Of a stretch of DNA of 64,000 nt, positions 51,905-60,025 are shown in pieces. The notes under the pieces are model-generated. The model was not told the origin of the DNA. It worked only from the letters and a program-made list of their open reading frames with translations, and ran no database searches. The stretch's first letter is position 1. Every line of letters starts with the position of its first letter. This DNA comes from an uncultured Fibrobacter sp. (GTDB lineage Bacteria; Fibrobacterota; Fibrobacteria; Fibrobacterales; Fibrobacteraceae), in contig NZ_CAMVDO010000001.1 of assembly GCF_947166265.1 (NCBI RefSeq), forward strand, positions 1 to 64,000. Reading direction: 5' to 3'. Both the position numbers and the translations under genes were made by a program.

Positions 51905-52594
51905 ATGGCAGACGCAAACTTGAAAGGCAGATTTGCGGCAGTACTCCCCGCCGGGGGGCTTGGCAAACGCATGGGCGGAAACATTCCCAAGCAGTTGATG
52001 CTCTTGGGAGGTAAACCCGTTTACCAGTACTGCCTCGAGACTTTTCTTTCGATGGATGAAATCGCCGAAGTCGTGATGGCCGTACCCGCTGACTGGAAGG
52101 ACCATTTCGAAAAGGATTTTTCACACGAAAAGCTGAAAATTGTCGTGGGCGGTGCAGAGCGTTGGCAGTCCGTCGAAAACGGTGTGAATGCGCTTACGAG
52201 CAAAGCCGAATTCGTGTTGGTGCACGACGTGGCGCGTCCGTTCATCAGCAAGGAAATCATCCTTGATGTCTGCAAGACACTTGTCGAAAAAGGCAATTGT
52301 CTTGTGGCAAAGCCTGCGGTCGACACCATCAAGATTGCAAAAGACGGTTGTGTGCAACAGACCATCGACCGCAATACCGTATGGATGGCACAGACCCCGC
52401 AGGCGGCCTCGATTGCGTTACTGAAAAAGCTCTACGGGCGTATTGCCGCAGAGCCTTTAAACTTTACGCCCACCGACGAAGCTAGCATACTTGAATACTT
52501 TGGCGAAAGCGTCTACATCGTCAAGGGAAACAGCCTAAACGACAAGCTTACGACTCCCGAAGACTTCGAGATTTTCGCAAGCCGCGCGAAATAG
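51905..52594 (+). CDS. ispD: 2-C-methyl-D-erythritol 4-phosphate cytidylyltransferase
   Basis: IspD joins CTP and MEP in the MEP isoprenoid pathway. The protein has 229 residues. The nucleotide-binding P-loop-like motif is PAGGLGKRMGGNIPKQ, followed by LVHDVARPFIS and the substrate-binding TPTDEASILEYFG. AGGAGCG is 8 nt before the ATG. No other MEP-pathway gene is in the window. The 3' end converges with the metal permease gene, with a short CCCACTTCGCGGG palindrome between. Confidence 0.95.
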   Translation: MADANLKGRFAAVLPAGGLGKRMGGNIPKQLMLLGGKPVYQYCLETFLSMDEIAEVVMAVPADWKDHFEKDFSHEKLKIVVGGAERWQSVENGVNALTSKAEFVLVHDVARPFISKEIILDVCKTLVEKGNCLVAKPAVDTIKIAKDGCVQQTIDRNTVWMAQTPQAASIALLKKLYGRIAAEPLNFTPTDEASILEYFGESVYIVKGNSLNDKLTTPEDFEIFASRAK

Positions 52595-52620
52595 ACCACC
52601 ACCCCACTTCGCGGGATTCT

Positions 52621-54177
52621 TTATACTTCCCCGCCGAACTCAAATCCGGCTTCATCAACCGCCTTCTTGAGGGCGGTTTCGTTTATATCGTCTTCATCAT
52701 GCCACACCACACGGAGTTCCTTTTTCGAGACATCAGCTTCAGCCGAAATCACGCCGTCTAGCGCCCTTACCGCCTTCTCGACGCAAGCCTTGCAGTGACT
52801 GCAGTTCATGCCGTTCACGCGATAAGTTTCGACAACATGTTCGTCATGATGGTGATGCTCATGATGACCGCATTTGCAAGGTGGTTCGGCAAGCTCACCA
52901 TCCTTGCCATGTTCATGGTGATGATGTTCTTCGCATTCGCAATGATCTTCTCCTTCGCAGCAATCACAGGTCCCTGAGCCTGCCGAAGGGCCATCGCAGC
53001 AGCAATCATGATCGCCACAACCACAGCCGCAATGTCCGCAGCCACAGCCCTTATGCGCAAACTTCGCATAAATAATCAATGCGGCAAACAGCGCAGCGCA
53101 GATATAATCAAATACACCGAGCGCACCATGACCGTGACATTCTGCAGAACCATGCGGAAGCATCGATGCAAGGAACGTATCCATCAGGAACGTGTCGACA
53201 ATAAAGCCAAAGAACATCGCACCGAAAGCAATCGAAACAAGGTAAGCCACGAGAGTACGCTTGCCAAAGGCCTTGCCCACCACCAGCATGCTAGCGATAC
53301 TCGTTGCAGGGCCCGCCATCAACAGCACCAGAGCCGCACCCGGCGTAACGCCTTTTTCAACAAGAGCCAAAGCCAGCGGAATAGAGCCCGTTGCGCAAGT
53401 GTACATGGGCATAGCAAGCACCAGCACCACCAACATGCAAAGCAGCGGGTATTCGTGCAGGAACAAAAAGAAATCATCCGGGACAAAGGCGGCAATCAAG
53501 GCGCCCAGCAAAAGACCTATAATCAGCCACTTGCTCACATCGCCAATCATGTTCACAAAGCCATATTCAAAGGTTTCTTTCACCTTTTGCGCAAAAGACT
53601 TTTTTTCCTGTTCATCGTGGTCATCATGGCCGCAGGAACAATGTTCGCCTTCACAATGTTCGCTTTCGCAGCCGCAATGTTCATGCTCATGATGATGTTC
53701 GTGGTGATGCTCGTCGCCTCGACCATGCTCAACGACCTTATCGTCCGTTTCCCCCTTCGTCGCCAGATTCGTAAACACACCGCCAATCATCGCCGTCACA
53801 AAAGCGGCTACCGGGCGCAAAATCGCAAAGGGTCCACCGAGCAGAGAATATGTCGCCAAAATAGAATCCACACCTGTCGCAGGCGTCGAAATCAAGAAGC
53901 TCACGCTCGCGCCCTTGCTCGCCCCTTCTTTACGGAGTGCAATCGACGTCGGAATCACGCCACAGCTGCAAATCGGGAGCGGTACCCCAAACAACGCCGA
54001 CCAAAGCACCGACTTAAAGTTCGGCTTCGAAATTTTAGGTACATACAAGTGGTTCGGTACCCACACATGCAAAATGCCGGCAAGCAAAAAGCCGAGCAGC
54101 AGGAACGGCGCCATCTCCGAAAACAGCGTAATGAATTGCCAAACAAACTTTTCCAGAATTTCTAAAACCGCAGGCAT
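52621..54177 (-). CDS. SO_0444-type Cu/Zn efflux permease with His-rich loops and HMA domain
   Basis: The protein has 518 residues and exports a metal ion across the inner membrane. Two permease halves (DUF318/ArsP-like) contain VPLPICSCGVIPTSIALR and the second-half MYTCATGSIPLALALVEKG, the paired Cys-Gly and Thr-Gly motifs of this family. A cytoplasmic loop (about 155-190) and a second region (about 375-450) are very rich in His, Cys, Glu and Gly. The C-terminal HMA domain has GMNCSHCKAC. It abuts the ArsR-type regulator stop (TAA then ATG), so the two form one operon. A short repeat (52973-52990) is read in frame inside the second His/Cys region. Confidence 0.88.
   Translation of the reverse strand: MPAVLEILEKFVWQFITLFSEMAPFLLLGFLLAGILHVWVPNHLYVPKISKPNFKSVLWSALFGVPLPICSCGVIPTSIALRKEGASKGASVSFLISTPATGVDSILATYSLLGGPFAILRPVAAFVTAMIGGVFTNLATKGETDDKVVEHGRGDEHHHEHHHEHEHCGCESEHCEGEHCSCGHDDHDEQEKKSFAQKVKETFEYGFVNMIGDVSKWLIIGLLLGALIAAFVPDDFFLFLHEYPLLCMLVVLVLAMPMYTCATGSIPLALALVEKGVTPGAALVLLMAGPATSIASMLVVGKAFGKRTLVAYLVSIAFGAMFFGFIVDTFLMDTFLASMLPHGSAECHGHGALGVFDYICAALFAALIIYAKFAHKGCGCGHCGCGCGDHDCCCDGPSAGSGTCDCCEGEDHCECEEHHHHEHGKDGELAEPPCKCGHHEHHHHDEHVVETYRVNGMNCSHCKACVEKAVRALDGVISAEADVSKKELRVVWHDEDDINETALKKAVDEAGFEFGGEV
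52973..52990. repeat. CCTGAGCCTGCCGAAGGG repeat inside the metal-permease gene
   Basis: The word is shared with maltokinase (reverse complement at 45181-45196) and, in its GAGCCTGCCGAA core, with coaBC (15697-15708). It is read in frame as part of a Gly/Ser-rich segment. Confidence 0.65.
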
Positions 54178-54510
54178 TTACTTACCCTTCTTGTGCAGAA
54201 TATGCGTGAGACCCGTATTGAAAATCAAGCCGATGTGATCATCATCGAGCGAATAGAACATTTTGCGACCATCGCGACGCGGCTTCACCAAGTTTGCCGT
54301 ACGCAAAATACGCAACTGGTGGCTCACCACCGACTGCTCCAGGTTCAACTTTTCGGCAATGTCATTCACCGAAATTTCCCCAGAAAGCATCAAGTGGATA
54401 ATACGGATACGCGTGGTATCGCCAAAGAACTTGAAGAACTCCGAAAGCTCAAAAAGAACATCCATCGAGACTTCATTTTTCGCATTTTTAATATATGAAC
54501 AAGTATTCAT
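54178..54510 (-). CDS. ArsR/SmtB-family metal-responsive repressor
   Basis: The protein has up to 110 residues. The winged-helix core is FFKFFGDTTRIRIIHLMLSG, then ISVNDIAEKLNLEQSVVSHQ and LRILRTANLVKPRRDGRKMF, the standard ArsR pattern with recognition helix SVVSHQLRIL. It should repress the operon until metal binds. Two starts are possible: 54510 (which puts the operator across the start codon) and 54465, giving MDVLFELSE. If the TATATTAA at the edge of the operator is the -7 box, 54465 is more likely. The permease gene follows without a gap. Confidence 0.87.
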   Translation of the reverse strand: MNTCSYIKNAKNEVSMDVLFELSEFFKFFGDTTRIRIIHLMLSGEISVNDIAEKLNLEQSVVSHQLRILRTANLVKPRRDGRKMFYSLDDDHIGLIFNTGLTHILHKKGK

Positions 54511-54512
54511 AT
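54493..54512. promoter_or_regulatory. SmtB/ArsR-type operator
   Basis: ATATGAACAAGTATTCATAT is an imperfect 20-bp palindrome with the TGAA-n6-TTCA spacing known for ArsR/SmtB 12-2-12 operators. It overlaps one possible start codon and a possible promoter of the regulator gene. Confidence 0.8.
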
Positions 54513-54609
54513 TTACATATTTACATAATTTCAAGTTTATTGTCAAGGGGAAAGCCCTTTTTTTCTAAAAAAAACGTAATACACCCCCTGCAGATAGTTT
54601 TTGGTGTAT

Positions 54610-54640
54610 AAAAAAATCCCTGACTTTTTACATCAGGGAT
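54610..54640 (-). terminator. Terminator of trpE-trpGD
   Basis: On the minus strand, ATCCCTGA and TCAGGGAT flank a short loop and are followed by TTTTTTT. Confidence 0.9.
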
Positions 54641-54677
54641 CATAGTCTCGCTAAATCAGGCCGAGCGCATTTTCGAC

Positions 54678-56273
54678 TTACGAATTCGTCGCTGTGGCGA
54701 CTTCTTCGATCTTCTTGAGGACGGAACCGTCTTCCATGGCCTTCATGGCCTTGTCGAAGCCTTCCTTGATGCTGGTTGCCTTCTTGCTGATGTAGAGGGC
54801 GGCACCGGCGTTCAGGGCGCAGGCGTACTTGATGCCCGGGCGGCCCTTGCCGTTCAGCACGTCGAGAGCGAGGTTGAAGTTGTCGACACCCGTACCGCCG
54901 GCGAGGTCTTCGGGGTCCACAGCCGGGACGCCGAATTCCTTCGGATCGATGCGGTATTCGCGATATTCACCGTCTTCGAGGATTTCGGCAATGGTCGTCG
55001 GGACGCACGGAGAGATTTCGTCGTAGCCGTCGTCGGAGATGGCGACCATCACGCGCTTGGCACCGAGGGACTTTGCAGCCTTGGTGAACGGTTCCAGAAT
55101 CGACTTGCTGTAAACGCCGAGCATCAGGTACTTGGCTTCGGCCGGGTTCGTGAGGGGGCCGAGCAGGTTCATGATGGTTTTGACGCCGAGGGCACCGCGA
55201 ACCGGGCCTGCAAAACGCATGGCGCTGTGATAGACCGGAGCCATGAGGAACACGAAGTTCGTCTTGTCGATGACAGAGGCTGCCTTTTCCGGAGTCATGT
55301 CGAGCTTGAAGCCCGCTGCAGTGTAGAAGTCTGCAGCACCGGACTTGCTGGAAACAGCGCGGTTACCGTGCTTGGCCACCTTGGCGCCACAGCTTGCAGC
55401 GATAAGGCCAGAGAGCGAGCTCACGTTGAAGCTACCCTTGCCGTCGCCACCGGTACCCACGATGTCGGTGAGTTCGTCACCGCTGTACGGGAACTTGCGC
55501 TTCTTGCTGCTGAGCACCTTGGCGCAGCCTGCAATTTCTTCGGTCACGGGACCCTTGCTGGAAAGGGCGGTAAGGATAGCGGCCATCTGGCGTTCGTCCA
55601 TGATACCGTCGGTCAGGTCTTCCATGAACATTTCGGCAGTTTCGCGGCTCAGGTCCTTGCCTGCGGTAAGCGTGTTCAGGATTCCGCGGATATCGAGCGG
55701 TTCACGGCGGTAGTTGAGGAAAGCCTTGAAGAATTCGTCGGCGCGACCGCTGGCGATAGATTCCGGGTGGAACTGCACGCCTTCAATCGGGAGCTTCTTG
55801 TGACGAATGCCCATGATGTCGCCGTCGGTCGCGCGGGCGGTCACTTCGAAGTCAGAAGAGAGCGTCGATTCGTCGATGACCAAGCTGTGGTAACGCGTGA
55901 AGATGTTCTTCTTGCCGATGGTGCGGAAGAGGCCCTTGCCGTCGAGGTCGATTTCTTCGGCGATGCCGTGCTTGATGAACTTGGCCTGCACAATCTTTGC
56001 GCCGAAAGCGTAACCGATGGCCTGATGGCCGAGGCAAACGCCCAAAATCGGGAGCTTTCCCGCAAAGTGCTTGATGGCTTCCACGGATATGCCGGCATCT
56101 TCGGGGCGGCCCGGGCCCGGACTCACGATGAGGCGGCTCGGATTCAGCTTTTCGATGTCGGCAATGGTGCATTCGCGGCTACGGAGCACGCGGATTTCTT
56201 CAGTGGTAATCTTGGCCAACGCCTGATAAACGTTGTAAGTAAAAGAGTCGTAGTTATCGATAATGACGATCAT
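54678..56273 (-). CDS. trpGD: Fused anthranilate synthase glutaminase / anthranilate phosphoribosyltransferase TrpGD
   Basis: The 531-residue fusion does two early steps of tryptophan synthesis. The glutaminase (TrpG) domain, residues 1-190, has SPGPGRPEDAG, the nucleophile in LGVCLGHQAIGYAFG (Cys79) and the His/Glu pair in VQFHPES. The phosphoribosyltransferase (TrpD) domain, about 200-531, has DIVGTGGDGKGSFNVSS and AAKVAKHGNRAVSSKSGAAD-like sequence with the PRPP-binding GTGGDG loop. The same fusion order is known in enterobacteria. The strong codon bias is like that of tkt. It lies 174 bp downstream of trpE with repeats between. trpC, trpF, trpB and trpA are not in the window. Confidence 0.95.
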   Translation of the reverse strand: MIVIIDNYDSFTYNVYQALAKITTEEIRVLRSRECTIADIEKLNPSRLIVSPGPGRPEDAGISVEAIKHFAGKLPILGVCLGHQAIGYAFGAKIVQAKFIKHGIAEEIDLDGKGLFRTIGKKNIFTRYHSLVIDESTLSSDFEVTARATDGDIMGIRHKKLPIEGVQFHPESIASGRADEFFKAFLNYRREPLDIRGILNTLTAGKDLSRETAEMFMEDLTDGIMDERQMAAILTALSSKGPVTEEIAGCAKVLSSKKRKFPYSGDELTDIVGTGGDGKGSFNVSSLSGLIAASCGAKVAKHGNRAVSSKSGAADFYTAAGFKLDMTPEKAASVIDKTNFVFLMAPVYHSAMRFAGPVRGALGVKTIMNLLGPLTNPAEAKYLMLGVYSKSILEPFTKAAKSLGAKRVMVAISDDGYDEISPCVPTTIAEILEDGEYREYRIDPKEFGVPAVDPEDLAGGTGVDNFNLALDVLNGKGRPGIKYACALNAGAALYISKKATSIKEGFDKAMKAMEDGSVLKKIEEVATATNS

Positions 56274-56447
56274 AGTAAAACTCAGTGGTTAGTGGTTAGT
56301 GATTAGTGGTTAGGAGGTATGAGCCCGCTTCGCTTTGAGGTATGAGGTCGTTCATGTCTTCGACATTCACTTTGAGCTTTTTATAGTCGCAGCTTCGCTG
56401 CCAAAATATTACTCATTGCTCACTGCTCATTGCTCACTGCTATTCGT
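56274..56447. repeat. Repeat-rich trpE-trpGD spacer
   Basis: TTAGTGGTTAGTGATTAGTG (56287-56316 region) matches the heptamers at 48723. It is followed by TATGAGCCCGCTTCGCTTTG plus AGGTATGAGG words, related to those at 21797 and 57929, and by CATTGCTCACTGCTCATTGC (near 56414). No gene is seen. Confidence 0.7.
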
Positions 56448-57896
56448 CTAATTCTCCCCCTCCAGTACAGCCCTGATTGCTCCGAGCTTTTCATTCGTTT
56501 CTTCAAATTCGCGGTCGGCGTTGCTGGCCGCGACAATGCCACCACCGGCCTGCAGGCTGATGGTCTTACCCTGCTTGAGGCAGCAACGGATAGCGATGCA
56601 GAAATCCAAATCGCCGTCGGATTCCATGTAACCTACTGCACCAGCGTAGAAGCGACGCTTGACCTTTTCGAGGCCAGAAAGGATTTCGATAGCGCTGATT
56701 TTCGGGGCACCGCTCACCGTACCTGCCGGGAAGCTGGAGCGCAGCACTTCAATCGCCTTCTTGGTCTTGGAAACCTTGCCCTGCACGTCAGAGACCAGGT
56801 GAATCACGTGGCTGAACTTTTCGCATTCCATGTACTTGGTGGTTTCCACCGTACCGGCTTCGCAGACGCGGCCAAGGTCATTACGGGCCAGGTCCACGAG
56901 CATCAAGTGTTCGGCGCGTTCCTTCGGGTCACCCTTCAGGTTCTTCATCAGGGCTTCATCTTCTACATCATCCTTGCCGCGGCGGCGAGTGCCTGCAATC
57001 GGATGAATCGTCGCGATACCATCACGCACACGTACCAGGCTTTCCGGCGAAGCACCGATAAACTGGTGCGTACCGTAATCGAGGAAGAACATGTACGGAG
57101 ACGGGTTCACCGTGCGGAGGCGGCGGTAAATGTCAAGCGCTTCGATATCGCTTGCGAACTGGATGCGGCGAGAAGGCACGGCCTGCACAATGTTACCAGC
57201 AATGATATGCTTCTGCAAAGCTTCGACCTTTTCCACGTATTCCTTGCGGGACTGTTCCAGGTCGGTCATCGTGATGCCCTTGCCGTACTGCTGTTCCGGG
57301 GCGAGGTAGCTGAAGTCGAGGTCAGCGAGGCGAGCCTTCACCTTTTCAATCGCGGCCTTCAAATCAATCTGGTGTTCTTCGTAGTTCAGGGCGAACAGGT
57401 GAAGCTTTTCGGTAAAGTGGTCAAACACAATGTAGATGTGACCCACCAGGAATTCCGCTTCAGGAATGTTGAGTTCGTCCACCTGCGGGGCAAGGCGAAT
57501 GGTATCGCAACGGGCGCAGAATTCGTAACCGAGGTAGCCCACGCCCGAAGACGGAATAGGAATCTGGTTAGGCGGCACCGTATTTTCCGCAGAAATGAGC
57601 GTCAGGGCGTCCAAAATATCGCCCTCGCCTTCCTTCAGGAACACGCTTTCCTTACCGTCGACAACGATGCTCACGTCCTTTTCATTCTGGCGCAGACGGA
57701 AACCTTCGTCCACCATCAGGGTCGAATAACGGCTACGACCGTGGGAGAAACTTGCGGATTCAAAGATTGCCTTCGCACCGAGCTTCTTGCCGAGCGAAAA
57801 CGGGGTGTAACGTTCACCGGGCAGCGCCACGTAGATACTGTCGGTACGGGGTTCGAAGTTAGGGCTTTCAGTAATGTGCCTTATGTTCGTTGTCAT
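56448..57896 (-). CDS. trpE: Anthranilate synthase component I
   Basis: TrpE converts chorismate plus ammonia (from TrpG) to anthranilate. The protein has 482 residues. The chorismate-binding core is complete: NPSPYMFFLDY, GASPESLVRVRDG, HPIAGTRRRGKD, HLMLVDLARNDLGRVCEAGT, FPAGTVSGAPKISAIEIL and GAVGYMESDGDLDFCIAIR. An N-terminal FESASFSHGRSRYS segment probably forms the tryptophan feedback site. GAGG lies 9 nt before the ATG. Transcription is expected to be controlled by the attenuator 180-310 nt upstream. Confidence 0.96.
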   Translation of the reverse strand: MTTNIRHITESPNFEPRTDSIYVALPGERYTPFSLGKKLGAKAIFESASFSHGRSRYSTLMVDEGFRLRQNEKDVSIVVDGKESVFLKEGEGDILDALTLISAENTVPPNQIPIPSSGVGYLGYEFCARCDTIRLAPQVDELNIPEAEFLVGHIYIVFDHFTEKLHLFALNYEEHQIDLKAAIEKVKARLADLDFSYLAPEQQYGKGITMTDLEQSRKEYVEKVEALQKHIIAGNIVQAVPSRRIQFASDIEALDIYRRLRTVNPSPYMFFLDYGTHQFIGASPESLVRVRDGIATIHPIAGTRRRGKDDVEDEALMKNLKGDPKERAEHLMLVDLARNDLGRVCEAGTVETTKYMECEKFSHVIHLVSDVQGKVSKTKKAIEVLRSSFPAGTVSGAPKISAIEILSGLEKVKRRFYAGAVGYMESDGDLDFCIAIRCCLKQGKTISLQAGGGIVAASNADREFEETNEKLGAIRAVLEGEN

Positions 57897-58071
57897 TTTT
57901 AATCCTCTGGTTTTAAAAAGGTTTAGGGTATGAGGTCGCTCGCAAGCTCGCTTTGAGGTTTAATGAATTGACATCTCAAGAGCAACGAGGGCTATATCCA
58001 TTCTGTTTAAACTTTTGCGTTCCTTGGTTTAGGGTTCCGCAAAGGCTTAGGTCCCGGAGGATTTCGATATT
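57897..58071 (-). other. trpE leader, distal part
   Basis: This is the 175-nt stretch between the attenuator and trpE. It holds a TGAGG-type dispersed repeat (57929-57960, with GCTCGCAAGCTCGC as a small palindrome) and the trpE ribosome-binding sequence. No gene is seen. Confidence 0.5.
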
Positions 58072-58105
58072 AAAAAAGGAAGGCCTCCGTGAGTCCGGAA
58101 GCCTT
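58072..58105 (-). terminator. trp attenuator terminator
   Basis: On the minus strand AAGGCTTCCG-GACTCA-CGGAGGCCTT, a 10-bp stem with one G-T wobble, is followed by CCTTTTTT. Its left arm and loop (CCGGACTC) can instead pair with GAGCCCGG at 58139-58146 in 7 of 8 positions, giving an antiterminator. GGACTCTA next to the Trp codons can in turn pair with TAGAGCCC. Confidence 0.88.
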
Positions 58106-58150
58106 TGCTTTAAAATCTTGGGTGATTTGCGACAAATACCGGGCTCTATG

Positions 58151-58207
58151 TTAGAGTCCGCGCCACCAACGACGATTAAGGGTTGCTGTTGTCACAAAGT
58201 TCATCAT
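58151..58207 (-). CDS. trpL: trp operon leader peptide
   Basis: A 17- or 18-codon frame starts at tandem in-frame ATGs (58207 or 58204) and reads (M)MNFVTTATLNRRWWRGL before TAA. The two adjacent TGG codons (58163-58168) sit just before the segment that forms the first attenuator hairpin, the classical design for stalling on uncharged tRNA-Trp. A TATTTTTA box ends 4 nt before the first ATG, so the leader peptide itself should be translated from a near-leaderless mRNA. The peptide has no role beyond control. The stop is 46 nt before the terminator stem. Confidence 0.88.
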   Translation of the reverse strand: MMNFVTTATLNRRWWRGL

Positions 58208-58211
58208 ACCA

Positions 58212-58219
58212 TAAAAATA
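58212..58219 (-). promoter_or_regulatory. -7 box of the trp operon
   Basis: Minus-strand TATTTTTA ends 4 nt before the first ATG of the leader peptide. Confidence 0.55.
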
Positions 58220-58390
58220 CCAATCAAAAAAGCAGATGGCAAGGGGTTCTCCATAAATTTTCGTAAAAAAACAAATTATTTTTCAAATTCGGCAAAAAAG
58301 TACACCCTCCTATCACACATTTTTGCCCCTTAGTTGCAAGGTTTGCGTCATTTATATATATTCTTATAGATACAAGGAAGGAATAGAGGT

Positions 58391-59140
58391 ATGTTCTATA
58401 AGCATTGGAAAAAGATCGCTCTTGCACTAACTGGGTACTTTTGGGCAGGTTGTGAAAACGACACCACCTCTGCTAACGAAGCCGAAGATCCTAGTTCCAG
58501 TAGCATTGTAACCCCCAAGTCCAGTTCTAGCGTAAAACGGACCCCGGCATCCAGTTCCAGCGAAGCTTCCAGCAAGAAAAAGAATTCTAGCTCTAGCACA
58601 GCCACCGATAAAAAAGGGAAATCCAGTTCTAGCGCAGCTACCGACAAAAAACAAGGTTCCAGCTCCTCTGAAGCGACCAACCCCGAAAGCTCCAGCAACG
58701 AATTCGAAATGATTATGCCGTTGTACGGCATCGAAATGAGCAAAACCATTTGCACCCAGGTAAAAGGTGATTCTACCATAAACTGCGGCGACGGCGTGAC
58801 CTGTACAGAAAAAATCGCCACGCAAATGATGGCGCCCCCCTGCAGTGTTGAAAAAAATGAAAAAGGCGAATTCACCACAATCTGTCCCGATTATGGAATT
58901 GTGCGAATTTCCGATAGCACCTACGAATGCGACGGAAAGGTTTATAGCGAAGCCGAATTCAAAGCCCGTTATATGACAACGATTATCGAAGGCAATCCCC
59001 AAGACCCGCCAAAGGAAGACACTATCAAAGTAGAGCCCATTACCGACACCCTCTTCTTTAAGGATTCCTCCTTTATGCAGCCCGCCCTTTACGGCCCTCC
59101 CTGCGTTTTCAACGGCACCTGTGGCGACAAGGAAGAATAA
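58391..59140 (+). CDS. Ser-rich lipoprotein, candidate rSAM/lipoprotein-system substrate 1
   Basis: The protein has 249 residues. The first ten (MFYKHWKKIA) are identical to those of the next gene's product. The lipobox YFWAGC gives Cys21. Residues 30-103 are a Ser-rich flexible linker with five SSSS-type clusters, after which there are eight further cysteines. Tyr-Gly motifs occur as PLYGIE (110-115), DYGIV (167-171) and ALYGPPC (232-238). YGxP-type motifs are a feature I recall for radical-SAM-associated lipoproteins of Bacteroides. GAGG lies just before the ATG. It is the first gene of a probable three-gene operon that ends with a radical SAM enzyme. A cell-surface location is likely. Confidence 0.82.
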   Translation: MFYKHWKKIALALTGYFWAGCENDTTSANEAEDPSSSSIVTPKSSSSVKRTPASSSSEASSKKKNSSSSTATDKKGKSSSSAATDKKQGSSSSEATNPESSSNEFEMIMPLYGIEMSKTICTQVKGDSTINCGDGVTCTEKIATQMMAPPCSVEKNEKGEFTTICPDYGIVRISDSTYECDGKVYSEAEFKARYMTTIIEGNPQDPPKEDTIKVEPITDTLFFKDSSFMQPALYGPPCVFNGTCGDKEE

Positions 59141-59158
59141 TCGTTACCTGGAGGAGAC

Positions 59159-59977
59159 ATGTTCTACAAACACTGGAAAAAAATAGCACTCACGTTGACC
59201 GCCTTCTTCTGGGCAAGTTGCGATGATTCCTCCTCCGCCGAGGCGGAATGCCTGTACGGGCCACCTCCGGAATACCAAAGTAGCGATTCGAACGACGCTT
59301 CATCTAGCGCAACCAGGGTGAAGAACCAGTCGAGTTCCAGCAAGACAAAAGAAACGTCAAGCGCTAGCAACAAAAGCGTTTCTTCTAGCTCCAAGGAGCA
59401 AAAAAACAAGGACTCCAGTTCCTCCGAAGCGACCGAGCCCAAAAGTTCAAGCAGCAAAACAAGCAAGGTCAAGTCGAGCTCCAGCGAGGAATTTTTCAAT
59501 CCGCCAGTTTACGGAGATGAACCCGTATTCGGAGAATCCAGTTCCAGCGAGGTAACGTGCGTCCCCGTGGATTCTTCCGTCGCATACTTCCAATTGGATT
59601 ACTCCGCAGAGCACTACAAGCGTAACGCCCAAGAAAACGCAAAACACGCGAGCGTTGCCAAAATCGACAGCATCATGCAGACTTTACAGGAAGTCCCGAC
59701 TTGCCTACAAAATCTGCGTATGCAGCTGGATATGTTTGTAGCACTTTATGGCGCCCCGACCATCATCACGAACGCGGTAGAATCTTGCAGCGATGGCACC
59801 ACCAGGCCCAGCGAAGAATACGCCAAGTTCCTTAAGATGAAAGAAGAATGGGAAAAGAACAAGCCCGCCCTGGATGAAGAGCTCAAGCAAATTTACGACG
59901 ACAAAATAAAGGACATCGAACAGCAGGTCAACCAGTGCCTCAATAGTTCTGAAACCGAAGAACAGAAGGGAAAATAA
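59159..59977 (+). CDS. Ser-rich lipoprotein, candidate rSAM/lipoprotein-system substrate 2
   Basis: The protein has 272 residues and is a paralogue of the preceding product: same MFYKHWKKIA start and the lipobox FFWASC with Cys21. Three YGxP motifs are present: CLYGPPP (31-37), PVYGDEP (116-122) and ALYGAPT (195-201). A Ser/Lys-rich linker (45-110) separates the first two. The C-terminal 130 residues are helical and charged (EHYKRNAQENAKHASVAKI and KMKEEWEKNKPALDEELKQ), with Cys at 134, 182, 210 and near 266. GGAGGAG is 4 nt before the ATG, and the gap to the previous gene is 18 bp. It could be a modified surface peptide carrier. Confidence 0.82.
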   Translation: MFYKHWKKIALTLTAFFWASCDDSSSAEAECLYGPPPEYQSSDSNDASSSATRVKNQSSSSKTKETSSASNKSVSSSSKEQKNKDSSSSEATEPKSSSSKTSKVKSSSSEEFFNPPVYGDEPVFGESSSSEVTCVPVDSSVAYFQLDYSAEHYKRNAQENAKHASVAKIDSIMQTLQEVPTCLQNLRMQLDMFVALYGAPTIITNAVESCSDGTTRPSEEYAKFLKMKEEWEKNKPALDEELKQIYDDKIKDIEQQVNQCLNSSETEEQKGK

Positions 59978-60025
59978 AAAATACCTGTCCCCTGACTCCT
60001 ATCCACAGATACCTGTTCCCATTCT

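Noticed and set aside
50452-51990. A 512-codon open frame antisense to the alanine symporter
   Set aside because: The composition is abnormal (Cys, His and Gly rich without pattern) and the plus strand encodes an unmistakable AGCS transporter.
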